NCBI RefSeq assembly: GCF_000003815.2
Contig: NC_049987.1
Span: 2,326,651-2,380,568, forward strand
DNA: 53,918 nucleotides
Source: Branchiostoma floridae
Taxonomy: Eukaryota > Chordata > Leptocardii > Amphioxiformes > Branchiostomatidae
Reading direction: 5' to 3'
The translations under genes were made by a program, and so were the position numbers. Of this stretch, positions 33,231-43,339 are shown piece by piece (within the stretch, counting starts at the first letter, position 1; each line of letters starts with the position of its first letter). The notes beneath the pieces are model-generated. The model had not been told where the DNA came from. It saw only the letters and a program-made list of their open reading frames with translations, and ran no database searches.

Positions 33231-35357
33231 ATGGCAATAACAGGGATATTCTTTGTTGCCATGTTATTCATGCTAGTTGAGTCAAATGGTTGTCCAAATT
33301 GCACTGTCTTTTGTACTACTAAAGATTATTGTGGCACTTACATTAGGCATAGAATATGCAAGCGCCGTGTATACTGTAACATGACTGGGTTGAACTGTAC
33401 CAATGAGGAACTGGGCTCGTGCTTACCGGACATATTTGATGGCCTACTGCTGATCGGACATAATGACAGAAATGGAACACTGAACCCTCTACCCACTCTT
33501 TCTGCGTTCGACGAGCTGAGTCTTTTTGGTGGGCAAATCAAGAACGTTAAAGAAAGAGCCTTTGTAACGTTGGCCTTCCTGAAGACGCTGTCGCTGAATA
33601 AAAACTCTATCCAGGTCGTTGGCAACTGGTTTGACGGGCTGGAAAACATGACAAAACTATCCCTGTCTCGAAACAAAATCGAACATATTGTTATAGGAGC
33701 GTTCGAGCCCCTCCAAAAGCTACAATTCCTTGAATTGGACGAAAACAGGATCCATAATATCGAAGCATGGTTCTTCAAAGGACTGTCCAGTCTGATTAGA
33801 CTTAGGTTGGACTACAATAAAATCTCGAACATCGCAGCGAATGCTTTCGACAACATGCCGATAGATAAACTTAACCTGGCCTTCAATATGCTTACGACCT
33901 TGAGTCAAGATTGGTTGCAAAGCTTACCTCGGAGAGCGCATGTTTACTTGAATAATAACATCTTACCCTCGGTGGAGCAAGAGTCACTTGTCCTTCTTCG
34001 TGACAAGCATGTTAGGCTTTGGAACAACCCTTTTCGCTGCACCTGTGCGCTTAACAGTCTTAGGACTAAGGGTGTGGCCATCCTAGGAACAATAGATAAC
34101 CTCTACTGCAGCTACCCGCCACATCTCTCCGGGAAGAAGATCTCACAGGTGTCCAGAGAAGACATGCCATGTCCGCCTCCTGTAGCCAAGGTGTCACGTG
34201 CTGACAACGGAACCACTCTCCTGTGCGAGGTTTACTGGGAACAGCAGCCGGACATCAGTTGGGTGGGTCCAGAAGGAAGCAACATCAGCGCATCACCCAA
34301 CACATCTGGCAATGGTATAACCACGCACTTGGAAAACGTTGTGACTCCAGAAGGCCATTCTCTATCATTCAGCACAGACTGTTCTGGCCACCAAACGGAG
34401 GGCTCTACTCTCAACTTCATGGGTAAGTCGACCTACAAGCTTCACATGAGTCAGAAAGCCTTCCTAGGGTGGACTGAGGGTGCCTATCGTTGTGCCATAA
34501 CGTACCCTGTAGGTACTTTCTCAGTGAACATGACTTTGTCTTTGACCAAACCAATGGTAAACGACTCCTGTTCCTCGGCAAGTGATGATGGAGAGGGAGG
34601 AAAAGGTCCGACTGATCTGTCCCCGGTGGGAGTGGCGACTACGAAGATGCCAGTGGAATACATCTTACTGCCGCCACACCAGCCTGCGCAGTATCACCGC
34701 ATGCTGGACTTCACCTACACAGTGATGATTGCCGTCAGCGTAAGTCTTATGGTCGGACTGACGGTGGGTTGGCTCATCCGAAACAAGGCAACGCTCAAGC
34801 AACGTGACGGCCCGGCAATGGATGACACCTCTCCTTCGTCATTCCCACCGTCTCATCGGAGTTCCCTATCCTCTCTCCATCACTATGAGGTGATTCCTGA
34901 CGAGAGTTTCACACCTTTACGTCCTTACGCTCAGGTGTTCTTGAACCCACAGTACGGCCAAGGAAACATGAAGCTACGGCCGTCAAAACGTTCCGACGTT
35001 TTCCTAAACCCTCAGTACGGACAGGGGAACGTCAAGCAAGGATCGTCGAAACATACTGAAGTTTTCTTCAACCCCCAATATGGCCGAGGAAAGGGAAAGA
35101 TTAATCATAAGCGGCGTTGGTCAACACCTGTGCTGCTTCCGTGCATCGGACAGGTGGGAATAGTCCGTCAGTCACTCCAGCATGAGCTCCCGAGTCCTGA
35201 TGAGAAAGCCGAGCAGAGACAGAATCTTCTTCTTCTTCGACGGGACCTGCACGTTACAGAGGGGAGGAGGAGCCCGATTAAAACTTCCCATCGCTACACG
35301 CTTCCCCAAACTAAGGAGGAGTTTAGGGAGTCCCCTGGGTATGATAAAGAAGGATAA
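33231..35357 (+). CDS. LRRIG-A: LRR-Ig transmembrane receptor (708 aa)
   Basis: A type I membrane receptor of the LRR-plus-Ig class, which is expanded in lancelets and thought to act in adhesion or immune recognition; its ligand is unknown. Domains: signal peptide 1-19; cysteine-rich N-cap about 21-75; LRRs about 93-236, with LxxLxLxxNxI at 117, 141, 165, 189 and 213; LRRCT 265-314 (NPFRCTC to DMPC); Ig-like domain about 318-440, with Cys332 and Cys421 as the likely disulfide and WTEGAYRC around the second; stalk; transmembrane helix about 494-515; tail 516-708. About ten N-glycosylation sequons lie in the ectodomain. The tail holds three 21-residue repeats, each with NPQY (Tyr575, 596, 617), a PTB-domain or endocytosis motif. 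Tyr552 (YEVI) and Tyr566 (YAQV) lack the ITIM -2 residue. The coding region is one exon. A broken paralog lies at 46189. Confidence 0.9.
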   Translation: MAITGIFFVAMLFMLVESNGCPNCTVFCTTKDYCGTYIRHRICKRRVYCNMTGLNCTNEELGSCLPDIFDGLLLIGHNDRNGTLNPLPTLSAFDELSLFGGQIKNVKERAFVTLAFLKTLSLNKNSIQVVGNWFDGLENMTKLSLSRNKIEHIVIGAFEPLQKLQFLELDENRIHNIEAWFFKGLSSLIRLRLDYNKISNIAANAFDNMPIDKLNLAFNMLTTLSQDWLQSLPRRAHVYLNNNILPSVEQESLVLLRDKHVRLWNNPFRCTCALNSLRTKGVAILGTIDNLYCSYPPHLSGKKISQVSREDMPCPPPVAKVSRADNGTTLLCEVYWEQQPDISWVGPEGSNISASPNTSGNGITTHLENVVTPEGHSLSFSTDCSGHQTEGSTLNFMGKSTYKLHMSQKAFLGWTEGAYRCAITYPVGTFSVNMTLSLTKPMVNDSCSSASDDGEGGKGPTDLSPVGVATTKMPVEYILLPPHQPAQYHRMLDFTYTVMIAVSVSLMVGLTVGWLIRNKATLKQRDGPAMDDTSPSSFPPSHRSSLSSLHHYEVIPDESFTPLRPYAQVFLNPQYGQGNMKLRPSKRSDVFLNPQYGQGNVKQGSSKHTEVFFNPQYGRGKGKINHKRRWSTPVLLPCIGQVGIVRQSLQHELPSPDEKAEQRQNLLLLRRDLHVTEGRRSPIKTSHRYTLPQTKEEFRESPGYDKEG

Positions 35358-36884
35358 AGAAGGAAAGAAATGACAGATTCTGAGAAATGGCAAGATAAGG
35401 AAGACTGTAGTTTGTGGATAGAAGAACTCACCAACCTCGTCACTTAAAGTCATTGTTCTGTTTATGACCGACTAGATGGAATTTAGTACTCTGCGCGACA
35501 ACCTATTGGACACTCATGCAGCACCTCCTCAAAGCACCATAAAATATTTTGTTTTAAAATCTGACAATATTGTCCTGAAACAAAATACAAGGACAATAGC
35601 ACTAGAGAAGGTTTACACATTTATCACCATTTCATCGATCACTGCGTTCGATCCCATCGTTGCCACCTGTGTAACAACACACCTGGGCACCTGGGTAGAT
35701 TTTGAAAGCAAAATGATCACTTTCCTTTTATAGTGATTATATGATTTCTTTGTGTTCCTGTTTAATGTGTTTGTACTGCACTATGTTGTGTATTTGTATT
35801 GTACAATGTTGTGTAGTGCTTACTATTATACCGTGAACATAATGTACTTAATATTGGCCAAGCTTATTATTATACTGTAAACATGTACTTAACATTGGCC
35901 AAGCTTATTATCATACTATGAAAATAATGTGCTTAATATTGGCCAAGCTCTTTTAACCAGACATTCTTTACATCTGGATTTGACAAGTAAATACTCAGCA
36001 ACGCCTTATTTTGTTTCTAAACATTTCTGATTTTACAAAATTTGAAATAATATATTTTCACTATGAGAATTTTATTTCATGAAATTCTGTATCATTGGTG
36101 CATTTCTACTAAAGGAACATGTATGTTGAAGTATGTTAGTTGATTCTTATAAATTCATTTGCAAAAATTATTGTATTAATGCACTTTGTCTACTATTTTC
36201 GTCCAAATGTCAACGATGTTTGTAATACTTCACATATTTCATTATTTTTACAAGCTATAACTTGTATTTTTTACATACATAGTTCAATTAGAAAAAAAAC
36301 TGCAATATCATCTTTTTTTTTCTTAATTTCACGAGATTTTAAGAATTTTGGAGACGCATATTCGCAAATTATGTTTGAGAGATCATCGCAGAAAAAATAT
36401 GCCAAAGCAAATATTTTGAAATATATCTTAGGTTGTATAAAGAACGTTTAAAGTAGCAAGTCTCATAGACATGATTTTAGTATCTTACAACATATTTATG
36501 GATTACTTTCGAACCTCCTGTCACGTTCTATCAGTTGGCACTAATTGAAACAAAACAAGGAGACGTGTAATGCTTTCTTTGCTTAATTATTGAATATATC
36601 AATATATCACAATGTGTGACAAAGTAGTCGTCTGTCATTTCTTAACAGAGAAAATTTCATCTTTATTTGCTTTCTGCCACCCGTGGCCAATTGCAATGTA
36701 CACATAGACATGCACACATAGAGTAACATATAATCACATTCTTGAAACATAGCTTGCCTCCTGTACGTAGCTAGGCGTTAATGTTCTTTCAAGGCTTCTT
36801 ATATTAGCCTTGGTTTTATGGTTTCAATCTATCTCATGCTGATGAAAATATAGAAACAAACGATGCAATCAATCCATCAAAGAC
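35358..36884 (+). other. 3' flank of LRRIG-A
   Basis: AT-rich, no gene; collinear with 48247-49830 in copy B. It contains three short direct repeats built on 'cttattatcatactgtgaac…taatattggccaagct' (35818-35950), of which B keeps only one. Confidence 0.6.
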
Positions 36885-37440
36885 CGACACTCGTCCTAGA
36901 GACATTAGATTACATTTTTTTCAAGCCGCCTATACGCCCCCTCCTGTACGGGTATTAATATGGTTATTAATAGTCATGGGAGTCAACGCAGACAGATTAA
37001 GGAAAATCCTCGCGTTTGCACGATTGTGTTTATTTTCAGACATTTCAAGGTGAGCCAAATTTGACGTCCCAAACTTTGTCGAACGCACCAAGCAACTGGA
37101 AAGAATACTGACCGCCCCGAAAGTAGATACTTATGTATCGTCTTAGTTGCTCTTGTATCATCACAATATCGTTATGCTTACACATTGGTTTGGAATTCAG
37201 TGGCAAAACTCCGCTTTCAATAAAAAAAAAACATATATATATCTTGTATTCAAATATTGGGATCGAAACGGAGGATGTAACATTCTGGGCACAGCTGTTT
37301 GTTGTAGATGTCAGTATTTTACCCGTAAGCCAAGCGTCAGTGTGACCGCAAGGGAAAAAAATGGTGACAAATTGACTAAGATGCCGCAATGAAAATGTTT
37401 TCAACAGGCCTGGCCCTGAGGGATACCCAACTTAGACAAA
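36875..37440 (+). repeat. Block related to the upstream modules, at the right end of copy A
   Basis: Contains tatacgccccctcctg, gtcaacgcagacagatta and tggaaagaatactgaccgcc, which correspond to motifs at 29898-29965 and 30850-30885. It looks like an older paralog of the LRRIG 5' region, as if another gene unit once followed. The counterpart in copy B is split (51311-51652 and 52630-52850). Confidence 0.5.
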
Positions 37441-38603
37441 GCCATATACGAGACGTGCAATAAAAAGAAAATAGCACTTACAATAACATGACATTGTATC
37501 CATTTAATGCAATCCTTATTTCTTATATACATAGGTTTAATTGATAGGAAAGATTTCTTTTCTTGCAGACTTCCCACAATTGCAGATTATATTACTAACA
37601 ACTTGCAAGATTACAAATGATATAAAATTCTACAGGCCTGAATATGGTTGTAGGCGCTTTTTCTATACACTGTATTAACATTATATACACCCTTAACTTC
37701 AATTCCAGACAGGACGTTTTTGAAAATATGCTGCACAAGTCCTAATTTTCATATTTACCTATTCGTATGGCTGACAAAGCTTCAAAGTCTTCAGATTAAA
37801 CGCATCTTGCAGATCTCAAGAAAGCTGATATAGGCACCAAACTAGGGCCACTTTTTCCTGATTACAAGAGCTACATGTATACATCAGCCAAAACTTGTGA
37901 CCATGGCCTGTCCAGAGCACAAGATATCAAACCTGCAGTACCCAAAATGTATAATTATTTTGCAAATTTGACGTCTTATCAAGAACTAGCCGAGTACCAA
38001 ATTTGAAGACACTCCTTCATGCCATTGAGTTATCATGTTCACAGACAAACACACGAATGCTGCAAAGAAATAACATTCTTACACTCCTTCAGGCCATTGA
38101 GTTATCATGTTCACAGACAAACACACGAATGCTGCAAAGAAATAACATTCTTGGGTAAGGTAATGATACCTTCAATTCAGTGTAATTTATTCCCTATGGC
38201 CACATTATGTCAAGTACCAGTGTTTGGCAGTTTACTAAATTTCGTATAAGGGGTAAAGCTGTGGTTTTTTGTTTGCTCTGTTTCTCTGCGCTTTTATAAC
38301 CAGATTACTTTAATCATTCAGCAGCAGTCATTTTATGACTTTTCAGTAAATTGCAATTGAAAACCCCTGCCTCATTATCAACTACACAATCAATCTAACC
38401 CCACTTTCTTCATTTTTTTGCCAGAGAAATAAAAAAGGAATCAATTTAAAAAGGTACCTGGTCCAAATACAACATATTCATACTTGCTTCCCTCATAAAT
38501 TTTGATGACTGATAATAATAGACAAACTGCATGTCCAATTAAATTAACAGTAATTGCTCTATGGTTTCTGAATAAAGATATGTTCTTTTTAAAGTCTGTG
38601 ATA
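37441..38603. other. No gene seen; includes a 72-bp tandem duplication
   Basis: AT-rich. Two copies of a 72-bp unit lie at 38009-38080 and 38081-38152 with about one mismatch (cattgagttatcatgttcac). They resemble the repeat ends at 29115 and 52540. Confidence 0.6.
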
Positions 38604-38611
38604 CTTGGTAC

Positions 38612-38800
38612 TAGGGTTGGGTACCAGTAAACAACATCCAGGTTCAGGTACGGTTCAGGTCCAGAGGATCAGGTCCAGGTCCGGACCTGAATTGGTCCAA
38701 CATCCGATCCACCAATTTTTTCAGGTCCGTTTTTTTCTGGACCATTCCAAGAAGAAAAACACGGTTTTGTACCAGTACACCGTACCGGTACCAACCCCTA
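38612..38800. mobile_element. hAT-type MITE, 189 bp, 8-bp target duplication
   Basis: Starts TAGGGTTGGGTACCAGTA, ends CCGGTACCAACCCCTA; perfect CTTGGTAC duplications at 38604-38611 and 38801-38808. Same family as 26701-27181 and 39461-39759, sharing the 'caggtccggacctg' core and TACCGGTAC near the ends. It lies just past the 3' end of the PM20D2-like gene. Confidence 0.85.
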
Positions 38801-38892
38801 CTTGGTACATATAACCATACTGAGGTTTGAACCATCAGTCTGCTGAGTGCAATGTGAGTACTCTAGACATTTGGTTGATTTCCTGGTGGAAT

Positions 38893-39026
38893 CTAATCAT
38901 TGACCAAGTCTTGTTTAAACTCCTCCCTGATGGTGTCCATCAGCTGTGATTGACAGATGACATCGATGGCCGTCATGGCCAGGGCCTTAGCCTGGTTCAG
39001 GGCGTAGGGCTGGGCCTCTCGCTTAC
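38893..39026 (-). CDS. PM20D2-like peptidase, last exon
   Basis: C-terminal exon of an M20-family dipeptidase/amidohydrolase resembling PM20D2, a cytosolic metal-dependent enzyme that in mammals hydrolyses dipeptides such as beta-alanyl-lysine. It reads KREAQPYALNQAKALAMTAI, then DVICQSQLMDTIREEFKQDL, then VND and a TAG stop. AKALAMTA-DV is the conserved final helix of the family. Acceptor tttccag precedes 39026; the split Gly codon (G|GT) joins in frame to the exon 39892-40151. GC content is much higher than in the flanking introns. Confidence 0.8.
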
Positions 39027-39460
39027 CTGGAAATCAAACAATCATAGTCTAATAATAAGACAAGCTGTCTGGTATAAAATATTTTAGAAAATGATAAACC
39101 ATTCACAACATATTCTAGAGTCAATAATAAAACCAAGCTCCTTTTTCTTTTTGCACTTAAGTTAAAGCTATGCACCACCATGCACAAAATATAAAGGTTC
39201 AATTTTCAATTCATGGCATAAACTTGCTTCTTTTGCATCTGCTTGGTATGATTTACAGTCTGGTTGAAAACTTTTCATCGACAAAAGTAAATGCATGCCA
39301 TCCATATAATTGAATCAACATACATTAATTTTGTAGCCTTAGTGAGAAACGTCATGAGCTCGTCCCACTTTACGTGAGGAATAACTGACTCAATGACAAA
39401 AGCATGGGCTACGAAGGCTGCTCAAGAACATTCCCTACCCCCTTTTCAATCCACTCACAC

Positions 39461-39759
39461 TGGGGGTGGCTACTGGTACAGAAAATTCAGGTACAGATAC
39501 GGTTCAGGTTCAGAGCATCAGATCCAGGTCTGTACTTGAACCTAATGGTAAAAAATGACTATCAACTCTCCTCTTCTTCGCTCTTGTTCTCGCCTTATAC
39601 CTGTAAGCCCCAAAACACGTAAACGACTGTTAATCTGTTAAACGTTTAAGTGGTTGAAAATTCGGTCAACTGATTTTTTTTCAGGTCTATTTTTTCTGGA
39701 CCAGTCCAACACGACAAACTGAGTTTTGCACTGGTAAACCGTACCGGTACCCAACCATA
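39461..39759. mobile_element. hAT-type MITE, 299 bp, in the PM20D2-like intron
   Basis: Starts TGGGGGTGGCTACTGGTAC, ends GTACCGGTACCCAACCATA; perfect ACTCACAC duplications at 39453-39460 and 39760-39767. The interior is like the other two family members, with an extra unrelated stretch of about 90 bp (39545-39645). Confidence 0.8.
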
Positions 39760-39891
39760 ACTCACACTGGAAAAGACCCCTACCCTTTTCCGTAAGTGTG
39801 GTGTTATGATAAGCTACACAGCCTAAGTAGTTGAATACCTTAGGTTTGCAACTAGAATTTAAATTAGGACAAAACAAAATGCCTGCAGTAC

Positions 39892-40151
39892 CAGCTTCCT
39901 CAGTAAAGTGGCGTGAGTGAATGGAAGCATCTGTCGGTAGAGCGAACATCGGGTGGATACCGGGTACAACATGCGTGACGTTTCCCATGTCCGTCGAGCC
40001 GGAAATGGCGCCCGTTACGGACTTGTCCGGACAGTTCGTCACCCCGAGGGCCTCTGCGTTCCTCTCGTACAAACTGGCCAGCGTGTAGTTCTGTATCAGG
40101 TTGGAGGCATCTGTCTTGAAGTTGTACTCCACCAAGCAATTGGAACAGAAA
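39892..40151 (-). CDS. PM20D2-like peptidase, penultimate exon
   Basis: This exon encodes LVEYNFKTDASNLIQNYTLA then SLYERNAEALG, and the key block GSTDMGNVTHVVPGIHPMFA followed by HSRHFTEEAG. (G)STDMGNV…PGIHP…H…EAG is the conserved C-terminal catalytic-domain signature of PM20D2/amidohydrolase proteins; the His of the H-x-x-x-F-T-E-x-A-G segment belongs to the metal-site region. Donor GCTG then gtactg (39891) and acceptor ctgcag (ending 40152) bound it. Upstream exons with the metal-binding Asp and Glu and the dimerisation domain are not found before the segmental duplication starts at 41915, so the gene may be cut off at the 5' end or its earlier exons may lie beyond the duplication. Confidence 0.8.
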
Positions 40152-40421
40152 CTGCAGGTTAGTCATCTACCAGTATTTGGCTGTCAATTCTACATGACCT
40201 TTTTCTAGAAACTATAGGTGGGAAATGTTAAAGAAATATTATATTTTACATCAATTATTCATCCATTCTACATTAAGCCTTGAGGGATGCTATCCAATTT
40301 GTAGCAGCCCAAAGATTCAAAAGGAACTGACTGAACTAGACTTAGGCAGGCAGATCTACATGAACAAACTATATACATGTAGTATTAGGCATTATAGACT
40401 CTAGGACAAGTAATTAGTACA

Positions 40422-40749
40422 CATAATGATGCAATTTTTAAGACCTTATGTCCGTACACAAAATAAAGCGCTTACCAACAAGCTTTCGATCAGTCCTCTG
40501 ATCCTTCTAAAGTTGTAATGACCCAAAACCTAAGTCGCACTTCCGGAACGGACGTGTGACGTCAGTAAAGGGTCAAAGGTGCTTGACAGTCGGTATCGGT
40601 CCCCGTCTTGGTTGAGGGAAGGTTGATGGGCTCTGATGTAGATAGCATCTTTCACTCCCTTGAGAAGAATCAGAGGACTGATCGAAAGCTTGTTGGTAAG
40701 CGCTTCATTTTGTGTATGGATATAAAGTCTTAAAAATTGTATCATTATG
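40422..40749 (-). mobile_element. Penelope-like retroelement 3' fragment with inverted arms
   Basis: Arms of about 85 bp (40422-40511 and, inverted, 40664-40749) share aagcgcttaccaacaagctt and tcgatcagtcctctgat. Between them lies the C-terminus of a GIY-YIG endonuclease-type frame (see 40537-40690). Direct repeats caagtaattagtacaca occur at about 40407-40423 and 40779-40795, a possible target duplication that would place the right edge some 30 bp beyond the arm. Confidence 0.6.
40537..40690 (-). pseudogene. GIY-YIG C-terminal remnant of a Penelope-like RT
   Basis: The minus strand reads LKGVKDAIYIRAHQPSLNQD then GDRYRLSSTFDPLL. G-V-K-x-AIYIR…PSLN-x-DGG-x-x-x-L-x-x-x(Y/F)DPLL is the pattern I recognise at the end of Penelope-like element polyproteins. 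Only this tail is present; reverse transcriptase and the catalytic GIY-YIG part are absent, so it cannot be active. The assignment is from memory of the family motif. Confidence 0.55.
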
Positions 40750-40912
40750 TTAACTACCGTCACAGATGAACTTACATTCAAGTAATTAGTACACATCATT
40801 AGTACACAGTATTCATCAATACCAGCCAAAGTGCTACCCCCTAAACTCATGATGATGTCCGTCCATCGGGGTTTGATGAGGAATTTCACTTCTCTGAGCA
40901 GATATATATCTT

Positions 40913-41122
40913 AACTAGAGTTCAATGAACACATCCCTTTGCCAAATAATCATGCCTTTGTTAAGACTTTAAGGTCTTATTCAAGTATAACTAAAGAGTG
41001 CCTACCCCAATAGCAAACTAGAGTTCGACGAATATATCTATTCGCCAAATAATTATGCTTTTATTTAAGACTTTAAGGTCTTATTCAAGTATTACTAAAT
41101 AGTAATTACCCCAATAGCAAAT
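40913..41122. repeat. Tandem duplication, about 103-bp unit
   Basis: Two copies share aactagagttc, gccaaataatcatgc, gactttaaggtcttattcaa and ccccaatagcaaa. The opening actagagttc recurs at 51658, the left end of an insertion in copy B. Confidence 0.6.
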
Positions 41123-41914
41123 GACTGCATGACCATGTGTTCCTAACAAACCCACAAATGCTACAACTAAAGATAACCTTCTTGGCAAACTGGTGACAAT
41201 AAGATTATGTACACTGTTGTGATACTTTCAGCGCAACTTTCATAGTGCTTTGTTAAAATCATGTAGTCTCTACCAGACTCCGGCCTGGCCGAATAGTAAA
41301 TGAAGATAGGGGGCTTTGGACTGTGACCACATATGACCTGGTAGCATCCCTGGTCAATCAGAATTTCATGCTTGTCAGAGGATTTTCTCAGTGTAAGGGC
41401 GTCCAGGTCACAAGGCTCCTCAGGCAAAACATCTAAAAAACAGCTGTGTCCTTAAATATAGGTCAAAATGAGCAATTTGTCAAAGATAACTATAAGGTAA
41501 TATGCAAAAAGGTTAGGAAGACAATTCTTAGTAGTCCAGTGATTTGTCACGTGTGGGGTGGGGTGTTGCTTGTATCACTGGTTTGCACTTCAGCGTTTCC
41601 GTAGAGTGGTCATAGGGTTAAAGAGCTTTGTTGAAGATCCAGTTTCGATAGCCACACTTGTCCAAGGCACTTTGGAGATGTCTGTGTGCATCTTTTGTGG
41701 CTTTGTCTAAGGAAATGACTGCCCGGTGAAAAAAAAAACCTTACCACTGCCAGTTTGTGTTCCAAAAGGTTGTGAGAGTACAATAACACTTTGTATATCC
41801 ATTCTGTGATTATAATCTCATATTGCAGTCCGTTCTGCAACTGGAAGAGCAAACGAGCCGATCTAGCCATCAAAGACCGTCTTGTACACTCGTCCTTGAG
41901 ACATCGGACTATAT
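41123..41914. other. Left flank of duplication copy B
   Basis: No gene supported. The ORF on the minus strand at 41167-41427 covers an interspersed repeat (tagtctctaccagactccgg, also near 28031). The last 40 bases (catcaaagaccg…cactcgtcc…gagacat) resemble 36877-36910, so related sequence sits on both sides of each duplicated unit. Confidence 0.45.
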
Positions 41915-42079
41915 CGATGCAACTCCGTTTATACGCCCCCTCCTGTTTGCTTATTCATGAAGTCAACGCAAACAGATTGATTGATTAAGCATGCTTAGTG
42001 AGCGAGCGTTCAATCATGCACCGTTAGAGAAAGTTGACTGACTATTGTAGCTGACTAGAATCCGGATAGGTCGTAATTG
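41915..42079 (+). promoter_or_regulatory. Candidate promoter/first-exon module 1 of LRRIG-B
   Basis: Counterpart of 29884-30048, nearly identical, with the donor-like gtgagt at 42080. Confidence 0.35.
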
Positions 42080-42353
42080 GTGAGTAAAGTATGATCATTG
42101 CAAGATTTAAAGAAGACACTAAGGTCAAATTAGGGATTACATAGATTTCCATGTCCAGGATAAAGCGAGCCTTGTTCCGATATGTTTGATCTGGCGTAAT
42201 TCAAGCCAACCTCACATTTTGTTAGGGGTCATTTGCAATGATTGTAAGTTTTCACCGTGCTGTCAGGCCTTTGTTTTCCTTGGCAACTTAAGTATCCTCA
42301 TACAAAAAGAATTCCACAAGCTTAACCTTCTTCTGGGCAGTACGTCTCTTCTA

Positions 42354-42560
42354 GGTGGGACCGTGACGAAACTGCAGAACATTCGTTTCAGACACAGGAA
42401 GTCCTGCGTTCAAATCCCACCGAACGTGTGCCCTTGGAACATGCACATTACACGACTTTCCTATATTCACTCAGGTTGGAAAGGAGTACTTAACCTTAGT
42501 TAGCGACGTCCCTCGGATAGGACGTTAAATGGAGGCCCCGTGTATTGGGAGACCCAGACG
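42354..42560 (+). mobile_element. tRNA-derived SINE (copy B)
   Basis: Counterpart of 30327-30535 with the same ggtggga/tcccacc pairing and B-box-like gttcaaatcc at 42408-42417. Confidence 0.6.
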
Positions 42561-43016
42561 TTTCATTTCACTCGAATCGACGAAAAATATTATTCATAGA
42601 AAATCGGGAATTTACGGTGATATTTAGTGCTTGCATCTTACCAATGTTTGTATAAATGAAAGACTTGAATGAAACCAAAAACTTACCGTCTTAAAAAGCT
42701 AGATCCCCAAATCATCGGTATACTTATGGCAGGTTACAATTCAAAGTATGTAGAGTCGCTGATTGTATTTCATTATGAGAAAATCTCACGTTTATACAAT
42801 TGTATTTATTTCAAGCAAAATCTATTTTACGGTTAGGAAAAATTATAGCCCGATGCGTTACCAACGCGCAATCCATTGGAAAGAATACCGACCGCCGTGA
42901 AAGTAGATTCGTATATATCATCATCATTATCATATGATTCAACAGTCTAATCATTCCGTCAAATATCAGTTATTCCTATCGTCCTCGAGACGCCTGATAG
43001 ATTCGTATCATTCATA

Positions 43017-43221
43017 TTCATGTATTCACCACCTTATGTTTGCTTATTGGTAGATTGGTTGAGCATGCTCAGTGAGCGAGCGTCACATTCTTTGATCATC
43101 CGGCGCAACAGAAGGTTGACTTGCTGGAAAACCTCACCTCACCTAGTCCTGTCCACATCTGACTCGTAACTGCAGCTTGGCAGAATCCGGATAGGGCTAA
43201 AGACATGAGCAAGTTTGACAG
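43017..43221 (+). promoter_or_regulatory. Candidate promoter/first-exon module 2 of LRRIG-B
   Basis: Counterpart of 31001-31200, with donor-like gtaaag at 43222. Confidence 0.35.
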
Positions 43222-43339
43222 GTAAAGGTAAGGTGAATACGTATGGAATAGTTATGGTATTGGGTATGATAGTTTCTTCTCCTTTTTTGACTGTCTATAG
43301 AATAGTTTCTTTTTGCGTAGTGTCATAGTTTATATAGAC

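Larger units (their letters stand above)
29884..37440 (+). repeat. Segmental duplication, copy A (contains LRRIG-A)
   Basis: Collinear with 41915-52850. It begins right after the gap at 29784-29883, so its true left edge may be hidden, and it ends near 37440 (gacttagacaaagccat). Most aligned stretches are about 95-98% identical. Copy A has an 86-bp insertion absent from B (32241-32326); it lacks B's expanded tandem repeat, long TA tract, 1.47-kb transposon and about 1-kb insertion near the right end. Confidence 0.9.

Noticed and set aside
34881-34935. ITIM/ITSM motifs at Tyr552 and Tyr566 of LRRIG-A
   Set aside because: YEVI and YAQV have the +3 residue, but the -2 position is His or Arg rather than Ile/Val/Leu/Ser/Thr.
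41167-41427. An upstream exon of the PM20D2-like gene
   Set aside because: Part of it is a dispersed repeat also present near 28031, and no M20 motif is present.
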